A DNA stretch of 64,000 nt from Lautropia sp. SCN 69-89 (GCA_001724855.1 MEED01000020.1:59959-123958), one strand, 5' to 3'. Counted from the first letter of the stretch, positions 1 through 9,783 are shown. Made by a program: numbers and translations. The notes: generated from the letters alone by a model not told the origin.

Positions 1-1127
1 TCGATCAGGATGTCGGCGATCTCCTCGTCGACGTCGAGCCTGTCCATGAACAGCTCGCGCACGGCCCCGCGCTCGCTGTCGCTCTTCGCCTGGGACTCCT
101 CGGCGCTCATGATGTTGATCTGCCAGCCGGTGAGCTCGGAGGCCAGCCGCACGTTGCGCCCGCCCGTGCCGATCGCCAGTGCCAGGTTGTCCTCGTCGAC
201 CACCACGTCCATGCTGTGCTTGTCCTCGTCGACGACGATCGACGAGACGTTCGCAGGCGCCAGCGCGCCGATCACGAACTGCGCCGGATCCTCGGACCAC
301 AGCACGATGTCGACGCGCTCGCCGGCCAGCTCGCCGGTGACCGCCTGAACGCGCGAGCCGCGCACGCCCACGCAGGTGCCGATCGGGTCGACCCGCCGGT
401 CGTTCGAGTGCACCGCGATCTTGGCGCGCACGCCCGGATCGCGCGCCGCCGCCTTGATCTCGAGCAGCCCCTGCTCGATCTCGGGCACCTCGTTGGCGAA
501 CAGGTGACGGATGAAATCCGGCGCGGTACGCGACAGGAACAGCTGGGGCCCGCGCCCCTCGCGGTTGATCTTCGCGACGTAGGCGCGGATGCGGTCGCCC
601 ACGCGAAGGTTCTCCTTCGGGATCATCTGGTCGCGCGGCAGCCGCGCCTCGACCTTGCCCGACTCGACGATCGCGCCCTCGCGGTCCATCCGCTTGATGG
701 TGCCCGACAGGACCGACTCGCCGCGCGCGAGGAAGTCGTTGATGATCTGCTCGCGCTCGGCGTCGCGGATCTTCTGCAGGATCACCTGCTTGGCCGCCTG
801 CGCACCGATGCGCCCGAGGTCGACCGGCTCGAGTTCTTCCTCGATGAAGTCGCCGACCTGGATGTCGGAAATCTGCTTCTGTGCCTCCGACAGGATGATC
901 TGGATGTCGTGGTCCTCGAGCTCGCCGTCGGGCACCACCTGCCAGCGGCGGAACGACTCGGACTCGCCGCTCATGCGATCGACCGACACGCGCACGTCGA
1001 CTTCTTCCTTGAAGCGCTTCTTCGTCGCGGACGCCAGCGCGCTTTCGAGCGCGCCGAAGACCACCTCGCGCGCGACGTTCTTCTCGCGCGCCAGCGCATC
1101 GACCAGCAACAACACTTCCCGGCTCAT
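1..1127 (-). CDS. nusA: Transcription termination/antitermination factor NusA (3' part outside window)
   Basis: NusA binds RNA polymerase and nascent RNA and modulates pausing, termination and antitermination. About 375 residues are visible. The N-terminal polymerase-binding domain (about 1-125) opens with [15 protein letters not shown]. An S1 domain follows (about 135-200), then two KH domains carrying [15 protein letters not shown] and [14 protein letters not shown] motifs. The second KH loop reads [15 protein letters not shown]. The C-terminal acidic repeats lie beyond position 1. The ATG at 1127 overlaps the rimP stop as ATGA, with AGGAGAGG just upstream, so the two genes are translationally coupled. 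infB would be expected next in this conserved operon. Confidence 0.97.
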   Translation of the reverse strand, partial: MSREVLLLVDALAREKNVAREVVFGALESALASATKKRFKEEVDVRVSVDRMSGESESFRRWQVVPDGELEDHDIQIILSEAQKQISDIQVGDFIEEELEPVDLGRIGAQAAKQVILQKIRDAEREQIINDFLARGESVLSGTIKRMDREGAIVESGKVEARLPRDQMIPKENLRVGDRIRAYVAKINREGRGPQLFLSRTAPDFIRHLFANEVPEIEQGLLEIKAAARDPGVRAKIAVHSNDRRVDPIGTCVGVRGSRVQAVTGELAGERVDIVLWSEDPAQFVIGALAPANVSSIVVDEDKHSMDVVVDEDNLALAIGTGGRNVRLASELTGWQINIMSAEESQAKSDSERGAVRELFMDRLDVDEEIADILI

Positions 1128-1729
1128 TTCCGCCTCTCCTGGAACTTCAGCTTCGGCACCAGCCGAGCCCGCTCGATCTCGTCGAGCGCAAACACGAGCT
1201 TGCGCGCCGCCGCTGCCGTACCGGCCGCTTCAGCGGCCTGCGACACCTGCTGCGACTTCGCCGCCTTGCCCGGCACGCCCTTCGCGCCAGGCTTCGCACC
1301 TGTCTTCCTGCCCTTCGCGCCCGCCACGCGGCCGGACCCGGGCTCGCGCTCGACCAGCTCGAGCCCGTAGCGTCCATCGCCCTCCAGCGTGAGCACGCCC
1401 TCGAAGTTGCGCCGCCCTTCGAGCGCCCGGCGCAACCTCACGCTGACGTCGGCACCGGCGAAGCGCTCGAAATCGGCCGGCTTCTTCAGCGGCCGGTCGA
1501 GCCCCGGCGACGACACTTCGAGCCGCGCGTAGTCGACGCCCTCGACCTCCAGCACGCGCGACAGCTGGCGACTGACCTTCTCGCAGTCGTCCAGCGAGAT
1601 GCCCGACAGCGCGTCGATGTAGACCCGCAGCAATCCGTTCTGCGCATACTCGACGTCGACGAGCTCGTAGCCCATGCCGGCCAGGGTGCGCTCGATGATC
1701 GCCTGCGTCGACGTCATCTGTGCGGACAC
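1124..1729 (-). CDS. rimP: Ribosome maturation factor RimP with an Ala/Lys-rich insertion
   Basis: RimP assists assembly of the 30S ribosomal subunit. The N-terminal alpha/beta domain (about 5-85) contains [19 protein letters not shown] and [13 protein letters not shown], which are family hallmarks. The C-terminal SH3-like barrel is interrupted. After [12 protein letters not shown] come about 45 low-complexity residues ([15 protein letters not shown] and similar), and only then does the last strand [17 protein letters not shown] resume. At 201 aa it is longer than the usual 150 or so. The first ATG is at 1729; a second at 1717 (MTSTQ) is possible. It lies immediately upstream of nusA with a 4-nt overlap. 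Confidence 0.95.
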   Translation of the reverse strand: MSAQMTSTQAIIERTLAGMGYELVDVEYAQNGLLRVYIDALSGISLDDCEKVSRQLSRVLEVEGVDYARLEVSSPGLDRPLKKPADFERFAGADVSVRLRRALEGRRNFEGVLTLEGDGRYGLELVEREPGSGRVAGAKGRKTGAKPGAKGVPGKAAKSQQVSQAAEAAGTAAAARKLVFALDEIERARLVPKLKFQERRK

Positions 1730-1797
1730 TCGCGAACCCCCTGCCGGCCACCCGCCGACGCTGACCGGACTGCCGCCGACCCCATGCCGGCGCGACC

Positions 1798-1828
1798 GGA
1801 AAAAAAAATGGGCCTTTCCAGCCCATTT
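1798..1828 (-). terminator. Rho-independent terminator-like hairpin upstream of rimP
   Basis: On the minus strand AAATGGGC (1828-1821) pairs with GCCCATTT (1813-1806) around a 7-nt loop, and a run of U residues follows from 1808 to 1800. It could end the scpB-rluB transcript. A -10 box also lies between rluB and this hairpin, so it may instead act as an attenuator in the leader of rimP-nusA. Confidence 0.8.
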
Positions 1829-1928
1829 CTTCGAGCACGCCGCTCGTGCCCGATGCGCCTGCGCCCCGGATGACGTCGTCCGGATCGCTGTGTCGCAACT
1901 GCCGAAGCGGCGGTTTTGTTAATTGACC

Positions 1929-1934
1929 ATTATA
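1929..1934 (-). promoter_or_regulatory. -10 box of a putative rimP-nusA promoter
   Basis: The minus strand reads CTATAATGG here, a perfect TATAAT, about 40 nt past the rluB stop. No good -35 is visible. A start near 1922 would give a leader of about 190 nt before the rimP ATG, with the terminator hairpin 1798-1828 inside it. A transcript ending at the hairpin would be about 120 nt. Confidence 0.5.
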
Positions 1935-1977
1935 GCCCGAAAAGGCCGCCCGGGCACGGGCGTAGCGCTGGCCGCGA

Positions 1978-3825
1978 TCAGCCCTCGCCGCGCTGGCCGC
2001 CGCCCGAGCGCCCGCCGCGTCGCCCACCGCCGGGCCTGCCTCGCGGCCCGCCGCGCGACGGCCCCTGGCCGCCGCCCTGGGGGCCGCGCCGCCCTTGCCC
2101 CTGTGGGTGTCCCGGCCCTTGACCCTGCCCTTGCCCTTGCCCTTGCCCTTGCGCACGCTTGCCCGGCCGGCCACGCCCGCCCGGCTGACCGCCGCGGCCG
2201 AATCCCCCTTGCCCGCCGGCGATGCCGCCCGGCCTGCCGGTGTCCATCGGGCCGGTGAAGCTCACCGCCCCCGCCGCGCGGCCGCGCGCCTTGCCGAAGC
2301 CGCCGCGCTTGCCGCCGGCCGGCTTCGCGCCGTCGCCCTTGCGCACCGCGCGAGTGATGCCCTCCAGGTGCGCGTTGGCCGAGCGCGGCTGCCAGTCGTC
2401 GTCGTCCATCGGATCGTGCCGGGGCTCGGCCTCCTCGGGCAGCGCACGGTTGCCGATCGAATCGGCGGGATCTTCCTCGTCCCCGTACTCGTCGTACCGG
2501 TACTCGTCGTCGCCCGCATCGCGATCGCGGCCCGCCTCGCCTGGCGCCGCCTCGTGCGCCGCGACGGCGAGCGGCCGGTCTTCGCGTGCCGTCTGCGCGT
2601 CGGCACCCGCGGGCCGCCTCGGTGCACCGGCGCTTTCCGCGCCCGGGGTTGCGGCGCGCCGGATCGCCTGCATCAGGGCCTGCACCTCGGCATCGCTCAA
2701 CTCGGCCCAGCGTCCGCGAGCCAGCCCGCGGGGCAAGGCCAGCGGTCCGAATCGCAGGCGCACCAGACGGCTGACCGTCAGGCCCACCGTCTCGAGCATC
2801 CGGCGCACCTCGCGATTGCGGCCTTCCGCGATGACCACCCGATACCAGGCATTCGCGCCGTCGCCGCCGAGATCCTCGAGGGCGGCGAACTTCGCCGGCC
2901 CGTCTTCGAGCTGCACGCCGGCGAGCAATGCGTTGCGCGCCTCGTCCTCGATGCGGCCCAGCACCCGGACCGCGTACTCGCGCTCCCAGCCGTATCGCGG
3001 ATGCATCAGCTTGTTGGCGAGGTCGCCCGAAGTGGTGAACACCAGCAGGCCTTCGGTATTGAAGTCGAGCCGGCCCACCGCGACCCAGCGCGCGCCTTTC
3101 AGCCTTGGCAAGCGCTCGAACACCGTGACCCGCTGCCCGGGGTCGTCGCGCGTGCAGATCTCGCCCGAGGGCTTGTGGTAGAGCAGCACCCGCGGCGCCG
3201 CAGGCGCCGCGCGGCGGTTGATCGTGCGACCGTTCACGCGCACCTGGTCGGTCGGGCCGATGCGCTGGCCGATGTGCGCCGGCTGGCCGTTCACCGACAC
3301 GCGTCCGGCGAGAATCAGCTCTTCCATGTCACGCCGCGACCCGAGCCCGGCATCGGCGAGCACCTTGTGCAGCTTCGGCTGGTCTTCGGCCGGTGCGCGG
3401 CGCGCCGCGCGCTTGCGCGGATCGGCGGCATCCAGCCCGATCGCCGCACCGCTCGCGTAGGCCGGTAGCGGATCGGCGTCGGCCTGCGGCGGCCTGGCCC
3501 CGGCTTCGCCGGTGCGCTCGGTGTCCGCGCCGCCGCTCGCCGCGGAATCCGGCTGTGCTTCGGCGGCCTCGCCGTCGCGCGGCGCGCCGCGTCCGCGTCG
3601 CGACCCGGAGCGTCCGCCGCGGCGTCGATTGAACATGTTGCGCGGCGCGCGCGGTCCGCGCTCGCCGCCGGCTGCGGTGTCCGCAGGCTCGCCGCCCGCC
3701 GCGGCCGCCTCGTCGGCGTTCGACGACGGCGCGACGGGCTGTTCGGCCGCCCCTGGCCGGGTCGGCCGCTCGGCGTCGGCCAATGCGGCGTCGTGTCCGC
3801 CTTCGCTCGGATATTCGCTGTTCAA
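1978..3825 (-). CDS. rluB: 23S rRNA pseudouridine synthase RluB family, with long disordered ends
   Basis: Predicted to convert a uridine of 23S rRNA helix 80 to pseudouridine. An S4 domain ([21 protein letters not shown]) precedes the catalytic domain, whose motif [15 protein letters not shown] carries the catalytic Asp. [13 protein letters not shown] is the family C-terminal signature. I choose the TTG at 3825: AGAGGG lies 5 nt upstream, it follows the scpB stop by 10 nt, and no in-frame ATG exists before 3636. That gives about 615 aa, far above the usual 250-300. The N-terminal 140 residues are Arg/Gly/Ala-rich, and the C-terminal 150 are Gly/Arg/Gln-rich with a Gln-Gly repeat. It forms an operon with scpB. 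Confidence 0.9.
   Translation of the reverse strand: MNSEYPSEGGHDAALADAERPTRPGAAEQPVAPSSNADEAAAAGGEPADTAAGGERGPRAPRNMFNRRRGGRSGSRRGRGAPRDGEAAEAQPDSAASGGADTERTGEAGARPPQADADPLPAYASGAAIGLDAADPRKRAARRAPAEDQPKLHKVLADAGLGSRRDMEELILAGRVSVNGQPAHIGQRIGPTDQVRVNGRTINRRAAPAAPRVLLYHKPSGEICTRDDPGQRVTVFERLPRLKGARWVAVGRLDFNTEGLLVFTTSGDLANKLMHPRYGWEREYAVRVLGRIEDEARNALLAGVQLEDGPAKFAALEDLGGDGANAWYRVVIAEGRNREVRRMLETVGLTVSRLVRLRFGPLALPRGLARGRWAELSDAEVQALMQAIRRAATPGAESAGAPRRPAGADAQTAREDRPLAVAAHEAAPGEAGRDRDAGDDEYRYDEYGDEEDPADSIGNRALPEEAEPRHDPMDDDDWQPRSANAHLEGITRAVRKGDGAKPAGGKRGGFGKARGRAAGAVSFTGPMDTGRPGGIAGGQGGFGRGGQPGGRGRPGKRAQGQGQGQGQGQGPGHPQGQGRRGPQGGGQGPSRGGPRGRPGGGRRGGRSGGGQRGEG
2116..2151. repeat. Tandem hexanucleotide CCCTTG repeat inside rluB
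   Basis: Four perfect CCCTTG units (2128-2151) follow two degenerate units. On the minus strand they encode alternating Gln-Gly in the RluB tail. Because the unit is 6 nt, copy-number change would alter tail length without shifting the frame. Confidence 0.85.
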
Positions 3826-3835
3826 GTGAGCCCTC

Positions 3836-4705
3836 TCATGAGGTTCGTTGCAGAGGGATGGCGCCGTCTTCGGCGTCATTGGACGTCGGCGTGTCGCCGG
3901 CGTCGTTGATGGTTGGCGTGTCGCCGCTGGCGGCCAGTTGCGCGTCGATGGCCTCGGCTTCCTGCGATTCGGCGCGATCGGCCAGGAATTCGGCCTCGGC
4001 GGCGGTGGCGTCGACCGCGCCGGGATCGATCGCGGCCATCGGCTCGGCACTGGTGGCCGCTTCGACCAGCGCATCCACGGATACCGGCTGCCCCGTCGCG
4101 GCTTCGTCGGCCTGCAGCAGTGCTTCCTGCCCGTCTTCGCCGGCGAAATCGATGACGCGTTGCGCGATCGCCTCGACCGCACCGGGCGTCTGTCCGGGTT
4201 CGAGCAGCGGCGGCAGCTCGCCGAGCGAGCGCAAGCCGAGATCGTCGAGGAACTGGCGCGTGGTGCCGAGCAGTTCGGGCCGGCCAAGGACGTCCTTGTG
4301 TCCGATCACCTCGACCCAGCCGCGCTCCTCGAGCGTCTTGACCAGCTGCGAGGAGACGGTCACACCGCGGATCTCCTCGATGTCGCCGCGGGTCACCGGT
4401 TGTCGGTAGGCGATGATGGCCAGGGTCTCCATCAGCGCCCGCGAATAGCGCGGCGGCTTCTCCGGATTGAGCCGCTCGAGGTACGGCGCCATCTGCGGCG
4501 TGCTCTGGAAACGCCAGCCGGTGGCGAGCGCGGCCAGTTGCACGCCCCGCCCCTGCCAGTCGTCGCGCAACTCGTCGAGCAGCGCGCGCACCGTATCGGC
4601 GGCGATCTCCTCGTCGAAGAGGCGGCGCAATTCGGCAACGTTCATCGGCTGCGAGGCACACAGCAACGCGGCCTCGATGACGATCTTGGCTTCCTGCGTG
4701 TTCAT
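3836..4705 (-). CDS. scpB: Segregation and condensation protein B
   Basis: ScpB is the winged-helix kleisin-associated subunit of the SMC-ScpAB condensin complex in chromosome segregation. Tandem winged-helix domains occupy roughly residues 1-170. The motif [20 protein letters not shown] and the later [19 protein letters not shown] are characteristic. The last 100 residues are acidic and Ala-rich and probably disordered, with repeated DTPT(I/S)ND. ScpB commonly neighbours scpA, but no scpA is visible upstream. The ATG at 4705 is the first in frame. The stop is 10 nt from the chosen rluB start. Confidence 0.95.
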   Translation of the reverse strand: MNTQEAKIVIEAALLCASQPMNVAELRRLFDEEIAADTVRALLDELRDDWQGRGVQLAALATGWRFQSTPQMAPYLERLNPEKPPRYSRALMETLAIIAYRQPVTRGDIEEIRGVTVSSQLVKTLEERGWVEVIGHKDVLGRPELLGTTRQFLDDLGLRSLGELPPLLEPGQTPGAVEAIAQRVIDFAGEDGQEALLQADEAATGQPVSVDALVEAATSAEPMAAIDPGAVDATAAEAEFLADRAESQEAEAIDAQLAASGDTPTINDAGDTPTSNDAEDGAIPLQRTS

Positions 4706-4991
4706 CGGAACGACACGTATCGGCGCTGGCTGGCGCTCATCGGCACGGCTCGTGCGAAAAGGATCGAAAAGGCTCGAACGGGCGATCCGCCGCGCCCGCA
4801 GGCACGGACTTCATGCATTCATGCATCAAACGGGTCGAACCGCGCTGCGCACTTGCGGCAGCCCCGGCATCGACGGAATCGGGGTCGGACGGCGTCGGAC
4901 AGTGCCGAAGCGGCGCGTTGCCAGGACTTCGGACTGCGGGCACGGGGCTCTTGTTCGGCGACCGCGAAATCATACACGAAGCACCGACGAC

Positions 4992-5033
4992 CTGCGGTGT
5001 CGCGTCGCGCAACTGCGGCGTTGCGTCGCGCAG
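4992..5033. repeat. Two tandem imperfect 21-nt repeats
   Basis: Copy one (4992-5012) and copy two (5013-5033) share 18 of 21 positions; both contain GCGTCGCGCA. No function is evident. Confidence 0.7.
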
Positions 5034-5055
5034 GAATCCCCGACGCCGGAAGCAG

Positions 5056-5098
5056 GAAACCCGCCAGCGACGTCGGCGAGACGTCGCTGGCGGGTTTC
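5056..5098 (-). terminator. Hairpin terminator downstream of the initiator tRNA
   Basis: A perfect 19-bp stem (arms 5056-5074 and 5080-5098) encloses a 5-nt loop, with GAAACCCGCC pairing to GGCGGGTTTC at the base. The U residues sit mostly within the stem and only a weak pyrimidine run follows. It begins 7 nt after the tRNA CCA end, so it probably ends the tRNA transcript. Confidence 0.65.
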
Positions 5099-5104
5099 GG
5101 GAGC

Positions 5105-5181
<77 letters not shown>

Positions 5182-5198
5182 TCTGTCTGGAACCCGAA

Positions 5199-5228
5199 AC
5201 TATACCAGCATTCGAAGAATCGCCGCAA
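5199..5228 (-). promoter_or_regulatory. Putative promoter of the initiator tRNA
   Basis: On the minus strand TTGCGG (5228-5223) and TATAGT (5204-5199) are separated by 18 nt. The start would fall near 5192, about 11 nt before the tRNA. Confidence 0.5.
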
Positions 5229-5310
5229 GTCGGTGCGCTGCGGCACGCCGCGGGCGCGTCGGACTCGCCCGACCCGCTGCTACACTCGCGCGAACCCCCT
5301 TCGCCACCCC

Positions 5311-5859
5311 ATGAAGTTCTGCTCGGTCTGCGGCCATGAAGTCCTGTTGAGCGTCCCGCCCGGCGACAACCGGCCGCGCTACGGCTGTCCGCACTGCGGG
5401 ACGATCCACTACCAGAATCCGAAACTGGTGCTGGGCACGGTGCCGGTCTGGCAGGACCAGGTGCTGCTGTGCCGGCGGGCGATCGAGCCACGCTACGGCT
5501 ACTGGACGCTGCCCGCAGGATTCATGGAGAACGGCGAGACCACCGGCGAAGGCGCGCAGCGCGAAACCGTCGAGGAGGCAGGCGCGCGCATCGCGCTCGG
5601 CGAGCCGTTCTCGATGATCGACGTACCGCACGTCAACCAGGTGCACGTCTTCTTCCTCGCCGAGATGCTCGAGCCCACGCTCGACCCGGGGCCGGAGAGC
5701 CTGGAAGCGCAGCTCTTCGCCGAAGCCGACATCCCGTGGGATGCGATCGCGTTCCGCACGGTCGAGCAGACCCTTCGCTGGTACTTCGCCGACCGCGCGC
5801 GCGGCGCCTTCTCGATGCACGTCGGCGCGTTCCGCCAGCGCCCGCCGCAGAAGGACTGA
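5311..5859 (+). CDS. Nudix hydrolase with N-terminal zinc ribbon
   Basis: Predicted to hydrolyse a nucleoside diphosphate linked to another moiety (ADP-ribose or NADH type); the exact substrate cannot be read from the sequence. Cys4, Cys7, Cys26 and Cys29 form a small zinc ribbon. The Nudix box runs from about residue 70 to 92 with the pattern G-x5-E-x7-RE-x2-EE-x-G (RETVEEAG). The ATG at 5311 gives 182 aa; the frame is open further upstream but only with Arg-rich shadow sequence. A TACACT hexamer 25 nt upstream is a weak -10 candidate. The gene diverges from the initiator tRNA and precedes aat by 36 nt. Confidence 0.9.
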   Translation: MKFCSVCGHEVLLSVPPGDNRPRYGCPHCGTIHYQNPKLVLGTVPVWQDQVLLCRRAIEPRYGYWTLPAGFMENGETTGEGAQRETVEEAGARIALGEPFSMIDVPHVNQVHVFFLAEMLEPTLDPGPESLEAQLFAEADIPWDAIAFRTVEQTLRWYFADRARGAFSMHVGAFRQRPPQKD

Positions 5860-5894
5860 CGGCGCGAGGCAGGCCCGCACCCGGCGCCGAAAGC

Positions 5895-6626
5895 ATGGCC
5901 GCACCGCCTCGACGCGCACTCGCCTGGGTCGGCTTGGGCAATCCGCTGCCGGACCCGGCACAGGCCCTGCGCGAGCCCAACGGGCTGCTCGCCGCGGGCG
6001 CCGACCTGTCGGCCACGCGGCTGCTCGAGGCCTACCGGCACGGGATCTTCCCCTGGTACACCGAGGGGCAGCCGGTGTTGTGGTGGTCGCCCGATCCGCG
6101 AATGGTGCTGTACCTCGATGAGTTCAACGCGAGTCGTTCGCTGCGCCAGACGATGCGGCGCGCGCGCCGCGACGGCCGCTGGCGGCTGAGCCTCGACGCC
6201 TGCTTCGAGCGCACGATGCGCGAGTGCGCGATGCCGCGCGAAGGTCGGCAAGGCACCTGGATCACGCCCGACATCGTTGCTGCCTATGGCGAACTGCACC
6301 GGATCGGCGCGGCGCATTCGGTGGAAGTGTGGGAACACGACCGGCTGGTGGGCGGTCTCTACGGCGTGTCGATCGGCCGGATGTTCTTCGGCGAATCGAT
6401 GTTCACGCGGGTGCCCGACGCTTCCAAGGCGGCGCTCGCCGCGCTCGTGCGGCTGCTGCGTGGCAACGGTTTTCGCGTGATAGACTGCCAGCAGGACACC
6501 CGCCACCTGGCCTCGCTCGGGGCGCGCGTGATTTCCCGCGCATCGTTCCTGCGGCAGCTCGCCGAACTCGTGGGGCAGCCCGGACCCGACTGGCAGGCGT
6601 TGAGCATCGAGCTACCGGACGCATGA
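5895..6626 (+). CDS. aat: Leucyl/phenylalanyl-tRNA-protein transferase
   Basis: Aat transfers Leu or Phe from aminoacyl-tRNA onto proteins with N-terminal Arg or Lys, marking them for ClpS/ClpAP degradation (N-degron pathway). The 243-aa product contains [25 protein letters not shown] and WWSPDPR, all strongly conserved in this family, and [10 protein letters not shown] in the GNAT-like core. Its stop overlaps the bpt start as ATGA, so the two N-degron enzymes are co-translated. The ATG at 5895 follows the Nudix gene closely, and the whole set 5311-8400 looks like one operon. Confidence 0.97.
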   Translation: MAAPPRRALAWVGLGNPLPDPAQALREPNGLLAAGADLSATRLLEAYRHGIFPWYTEGQPVLWWSPDPRMVLYLDEFNASRSLRQTMRRARRDGRWRLSLDACFERTMRECAMPREGRQGTWITPDIVAAYGELHRIGAAHSVEVWEHDRLVGGLYGVSIGRMFFGESMFTRVPDASKAALAALVRLLRGNGFRVIDCQQDTRHLASLGARVISRASFLRQLAELVGQPGPDWQALSIELPDA

Positions 6627-7372
6627 CGCAACTCCAGGAACTGCCGTTCGCGGCACTCCAGTTCTACGCGACGGCGCCCTATCCCTGCAGCTACCTGCCG
6701 GGGCGCCAGGCGCGCTCCCAGGTCGCCACGCCCAATCACCTGATCAACGCCGACGTCTACAGCGAACTCGTCAAGGCGGGCTTCCGGCGCAGCGGCATCT
6801 TCACCTACCGGCCGCATTGCGACGGCTGCCGCGCCTGCGTGCCGGTGCGCGTGCCGGTGGCGACGTTCGAGCCGACGCGCAGCCAGCGGCGCGCCTGGAA
6901 GACGCACCGCGGCCTGCGCACGCTGGTTGCGCGGCTCGGCTTCTCGCCGGAGCACTACGACCTGTACCTGCGCTACCAGGCGTGCCGGCACGCCGGGGGC
7001 GGCATGGACCACGACAGCCGCGAGCAGTACGCGCAGTTCCTGCTGCAAAGCAAGGTGAACACGCGCCTGGTCGAGTTTCGCGAAGCCGACGGCACGCTGC
7101 GGATGGTGTCGATCATCGACATCCTCGAAGACGGCCTGTCGTCGGTCTACACCTTCTTCGAAGCGGCCGCACCGGGTGCGAGCTATGGCACCTACAACAT
7201 CCTCTGGCAGATCGAGCAATGCCGCCAGCTCGGGCTGCCGAACCTCTATCTCGGCTACTGGATCGCCGAAAGCCCGAAGATGTCGTACAAGGCGAACTTC
7301 GGGCCGATCGAATGCCTGGTCGACGGCCAGTGGACGCGGCGCGCGGACGCCGGGGCCGGCGGCGCCCGATGA
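6623..7372 (+). CDS. bpt: Aspartate/glutamate leucyltransferase
   Basis: Bpt (ATE1-like) attaches Leu from Leu-tRNA to proteins with N-terminal Asp or Glu, feeding the same ClpS-dependent pathway as Aat. The 249-aa sequence opens with [17 protein letters not shown]. It then has the cysteine cluster [14 protein letters not shown] and, near the C-terminus, [15 protein letters not shown]. All are family signatures. It overlaps aat upstream (ATGA) and pyrD downstream (ATGA) by 4 nt each. Confidence 0.97.
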   Translation: MTQLQELPFAALQFYATAPYPCSYLPGRQARSQVATPNHLINADVYSELVKAGFRRSGIFTYRPHCDGCRACVPVRVPVATFEPTRSQRRAWKTHRGLRTLVARLGFSPEHYDLYLRYQACRHAGGGMDHDSREQYAQFLLQSKVNTRLVEFREADGTLRMVSIIDILEDGLSSVYTFFEAAAPGASYGTYNILWQIEQCRQLGLPNLYLGYWIAESPKMSYKANFGPIECLVDGQWTRRADAGAGGAR

Positions 7373-8400
7373 ACCCCTATGCGCTGGCCCGCCCCTTCCT
7401 GTTCGCGCTCGACCCCGAGGACGCGCACGAACTGACGCTGGGGGGCATCGATCGCGCAGCGCGCCTAGGTGCGCTGCAACTGGTTGCCGGATGCCCGGTC
7501 GACGATCCGGCCGAGGTCATGGGGCTGCGCTTTCGCAACCGTGTCGGCCTGGCGGCCGGGCTCGACAAGAACGGCGCGCACATCGACGCGCTGGCCGCGC
7601 TGGGCTTCGGCTTCATCGAAGTGGGCACGGTCACGCCGAAGCCGCAGCCGGGCAACCCGAAACCGCGGATGTTCCGACTGCCGCAGCGCGAGGCACTCAT
7701 CAACCGGATGGGCTTCAACAACGCCGGCGTCGAAGCCTTCGTCGCCAACGTGCGCCGCGCGAAGTGGCGCGGAGTGCTCGGGCTGAACATCGGCAAGAAC
7801 GCCGTCACGCCGATCGAGCGCGCGGTCGACGACTACCTCGCCTGCCTCGACCGGGTCTACGAGCATGCGAGCTACGTCGCGGTGAACATCTCGTCGCCGA
7901 ACACGAAGAACCTGCGCCAGTTGCAGGGCGGCGATGCACTCGACGAACTGCTCGCCGCGCTGCAGTCGCGTCGCGGCGAACTGGCCGCGCAGTACGGCAG
8001 GCGCGTGCCGCTCGCGCTGAAGATCGCGCCCGACCTCGACGATGACCAGGTCGCGGCGATCGCGCAACTGCTCGAGCGGCACCGCATCGACGCGGTCATC
8101 GCCACCAACACCACGGTGGCGCGCGACGCGGTGGCGGGGCTGCCGCACGCCGACGAGGCCGGCGGACTTTCCGGCGCGCCGGTCTTCGAGCCTTCGAATC
8201 GGGTGATCCGCGAACTGCGTCGCACGCTGCCGCGGGAGTTCCCGATCATCGGCGTCGGCGGCATCCTGAGTGCGGACGACGCCCGCGCCAAGGTCGCCGC
8301 CGGCGCGACGCTGGTGCAGCTCTACACCGGCCTGATCTATCGCGGGCCCGCGCTGGTGGGTCGGTGCGCGCGCGCGCTCGCCGGCGTTTCGCACGGCTGA
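7369..8400 (+). CDS. pyrD: Dihydroorotate dehydrogenase (quinone), class 2
   Basis: PyrD oxidises dihydroorotate to orotate in pyrimidine synthesis and passes electrons to the membrane quinone pool. The 343-aa length and the N-terminal helix region ([16 protein letters not shown]) are those of class 2 enzymes. FMN and substrate motifs include [31 protein letters not shown] (the serine is the class 2 base) and IGVGGI. Its start overlaps bpt by 4 nt. Confidence 0.97.
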   Translation: MNPYALARPFLFALDPEDAHELTLGGIDRAARLGALQLVAGCPVDDPAEVMGLRFRNRVGLAAGLDKNGAHIDALAALGFGFIEVGTVTPKPQPGNPKPRMFRLPQREALINRMGFNNAGVEAFVANVRRAKWRGVLGLNIGKNAVTPIERAVDDYLACLDRVYEHASYVAVNISSPNTKNLRQLQGGDALDELLAALQSRRGELAAQYGRRVPLALKIAPDLDDDQVAAIAQLLERHRIDAVIATNTTVARDAVAGLPHADEAGGLSGAPVFEPSNRVIRELRRTLPREFPIIGVGGILSADDARAKVAAGATLVQLYTGLIYRGPALVGRCARALAGVSHG

Positions 8401-8497
8401 GCGGCCGGCACCGCAGGCCGGACTTGACCGCTCATAAAGCAGTATTTTACAGTCATCTTCGTGCGATCCCGCCACACCCACCCCTGGAGTGATTCCC

Positions 8498-8755
8498 ATG
8501 CATGAAAACGCGCTGCCCATCCTCGGGCAGGACACCTACGGCTTCGACGCGCGCGGCATCGCCAAGCGATTCCGCCACGCCGCGATCTTCGGCGCGCTGT
8601 CGGCGCTGCATCCCGGCGAGACGATGCGCTTCATGAACGACCACGATCCGCTGCCGCTGCTCAACCAGATCGCGGGACATTTCGGCGAGCAGGTCGAGAT
8701 CAGCTACGTGAGCCGCAATCCGGGAGAGATCGTCATCGACTTCCGGGTGCGCTGA
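8498..8755 (+). CDS. DUF2249 domain protein
   Basis: A small soluble protein of 85 aa resembling the DUF2249 family: FDARGIAKRFRHAAIFGAL, then FMNDHDPLPLLNQIAGHF and a C-terminal VIDFRV. Such domains occur in proteins linked to nitrogen-oxide and anaerobic metabolism, but no activity is established. I use the ATG at 8498, since GGAG lies 8 nt upstream; the GTG at 8489 would overlap that site. It follows pyrD by 97 nt; a TTGACC at 8423 may be a -35, without a clear -10. Confidence 0.8.
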   Translation: MHENALPILGQDTYGFDARGIAKRFRHAAIFGALSALHPGETMRFMNDHDPLPLLNQIAGHFGEQVEISYVSRNPGEIVIDFRVR

Positions 8756-8830
8756 GAGCGTGCTCCGGGCGCGCCGCGCTTGCGGCGCGCCGCTCGCTGC
8801 GGCAGGATCGGCGCAAGCCGATCCCGACCC

Positions 8831-9238
8831 ATGTCCCTCATCGACTTCTACCCGCAAGCGCGCCTCGCCCATATCCTGCTGGTCACGCTCAGCGGCAGCC
8901 TGTTCGCGGCGCGTGGCCTCGCCACGATCGCCGGCGCACGCTGGCCCGGCCTGACCCCGGTTCGCCGCGCGAGTTACCTGATCGACACCGGCCTGCTCGC
9001 CGCGGCGCTGCTGCTGCTGGCGATCCTGCGCCTGAATCCGTTCGTCGAACCGTGGCTGGCAGCCAAGCTGGCCTTGCTGCCCGCCTACGTGGTGCTCGGC
9101 GTCATGGCGTTGCGACGCGCGCGCTCGCCGCGCAGCCGCATCGCATGGTTCGTTGCCGCGCTCGCCTGCTTCGCAATGATGGTCTCGATCGCCCGCGCGC
9201 ACCATCCGCTGGGCTTCCTGCACACGCTGCTCGGATAG
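8831..9238 (+). CDS. SirB-like integral membrane protein
   Basis: A 135-aa protein with four predicted membrane helices (about 9-28, 47-65, 77-92, 104-122). It resembles the SirB2 family of small membrane proteins, named after a Salmonella invasion regulator but of unknown biochemical role. Typical features are the initial YPQARLAHI helix, a short loop with RRASYLIDT, and a final helix followed by HHPLGFL. The ATG at 8831 is the best start. It lies 75 nt after the DUF2249 gene. Confidence 0.75.
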   Translation: MSLIDFYPQARLAHILLVTLSGSLFAARGLATIAGARWPGLTPVRRASYLIDTGLLAAALLLLAILRLNPFVEPWLAAKLALLPAYVVLGVMALRRARSPRSRIAWFVAALACFAMMVSIARAHHPLGFLHTLLG

Positions 9239-9283
9239 AGGGCCTGTTCACGCGGCGAACGAGCCCGTGCCGCGAACGGCCGT

Positions 9284-9655
9284 TCAGACCTCCGGCCGCA
9301 TCCAGAGCCACGCGGCGACGGTCGCCATCATGGTCGGCACGGCGATCTTCACCCACAGCGGCACGGTGGACAGCGCGAGGATCGCGGCGCTCGCCACCAT
9401 CATCGTCGAAGCGAACCATTTCGCGCGGCGCGGCACCGCACCGTGGTCGCGCCAGCGCTGGATCGCGGGGCCATGCTTCGGATGCTCGAGCAGCCAGGTC
9501 TCGAGCCGCGGCCAGCCGCGGCTGCCGGCCCAGGCCGCCACCAGCAGGAACGGCACCGTCGGCAGCACCGGCAGCACGGTGCCCAGCAGCGCCAGCGCGA
9601 CGCTGACGATCGCCAGCACGCGCCACAGCGCGATCGCCATCGAGCGCCTGATCAT
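9284..9655 (-). CDS. YbaN-family inner membrane protein (DUF454)
   Basis: A 123-aa membrane protein. An N-terminal helix leads into GTVLPVLPTVPFLLVAAW, the DUF454 signature, then a cytoplasmic segment with HPKHGPAIQRWRDHGAVPRR and two more helices. Function is unknown. The ATG at 9655 is first; one at 9640 (MAIALW) is equally possible. It faces the SirB-like gene tail to tail and diverges from the radical SAM gene. Confidence 0.8.
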   Translation of the reverse strand: MIRRSMAIALWRVLAIVSVALALLGTVLPVLPTVPFLLVAAWAGSRGWPRLETWLLEHPKHGPAIQRWRDHGAVPRRAKWFASTMMVASAAILALSTVPLWVKIAVPTMMATVAAWLWMRPEV

Positions 9656-9783
9656 CGTTGCGCGATGGCCTTCGTGAACGGGCTCGGACGGATCGGGGTC
9701 AAACCAAGCGGCTCCGGAGGGCGAAGGGACGAGACGGCGCCAGTTTAGCGGCGCCGTGCCGGCGATGCTACGCTTTGCGCGCC

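Larger units (their letters stand above)
4706..5104. other. Intergenic region without a recognisable gene
   Basis: About 400 nt between scpB and the initiator tRNA. I see no ORF with coding character. It holds a tandem pair of 21-nt imperfect repeats (4992-5033) and a perfect 19-bp hairpin (5056-5098). The scpB promoter is presumably here, but no convincing -10/-35 pair was found. Confidence 0.7.

Noticed and set aside
2116..2151. Short tandem repeats as a possible CRISPR array
   Set aside because: Units are 6 nt with no spacers and lie in coding sequence; no cas gene is in the window.
3826..4287. Extension of rluB upstream into scpB
   Set aside because: These codons are an out-of-frame reading of scpB; the TTG at 3825 with its ribosome site fits.
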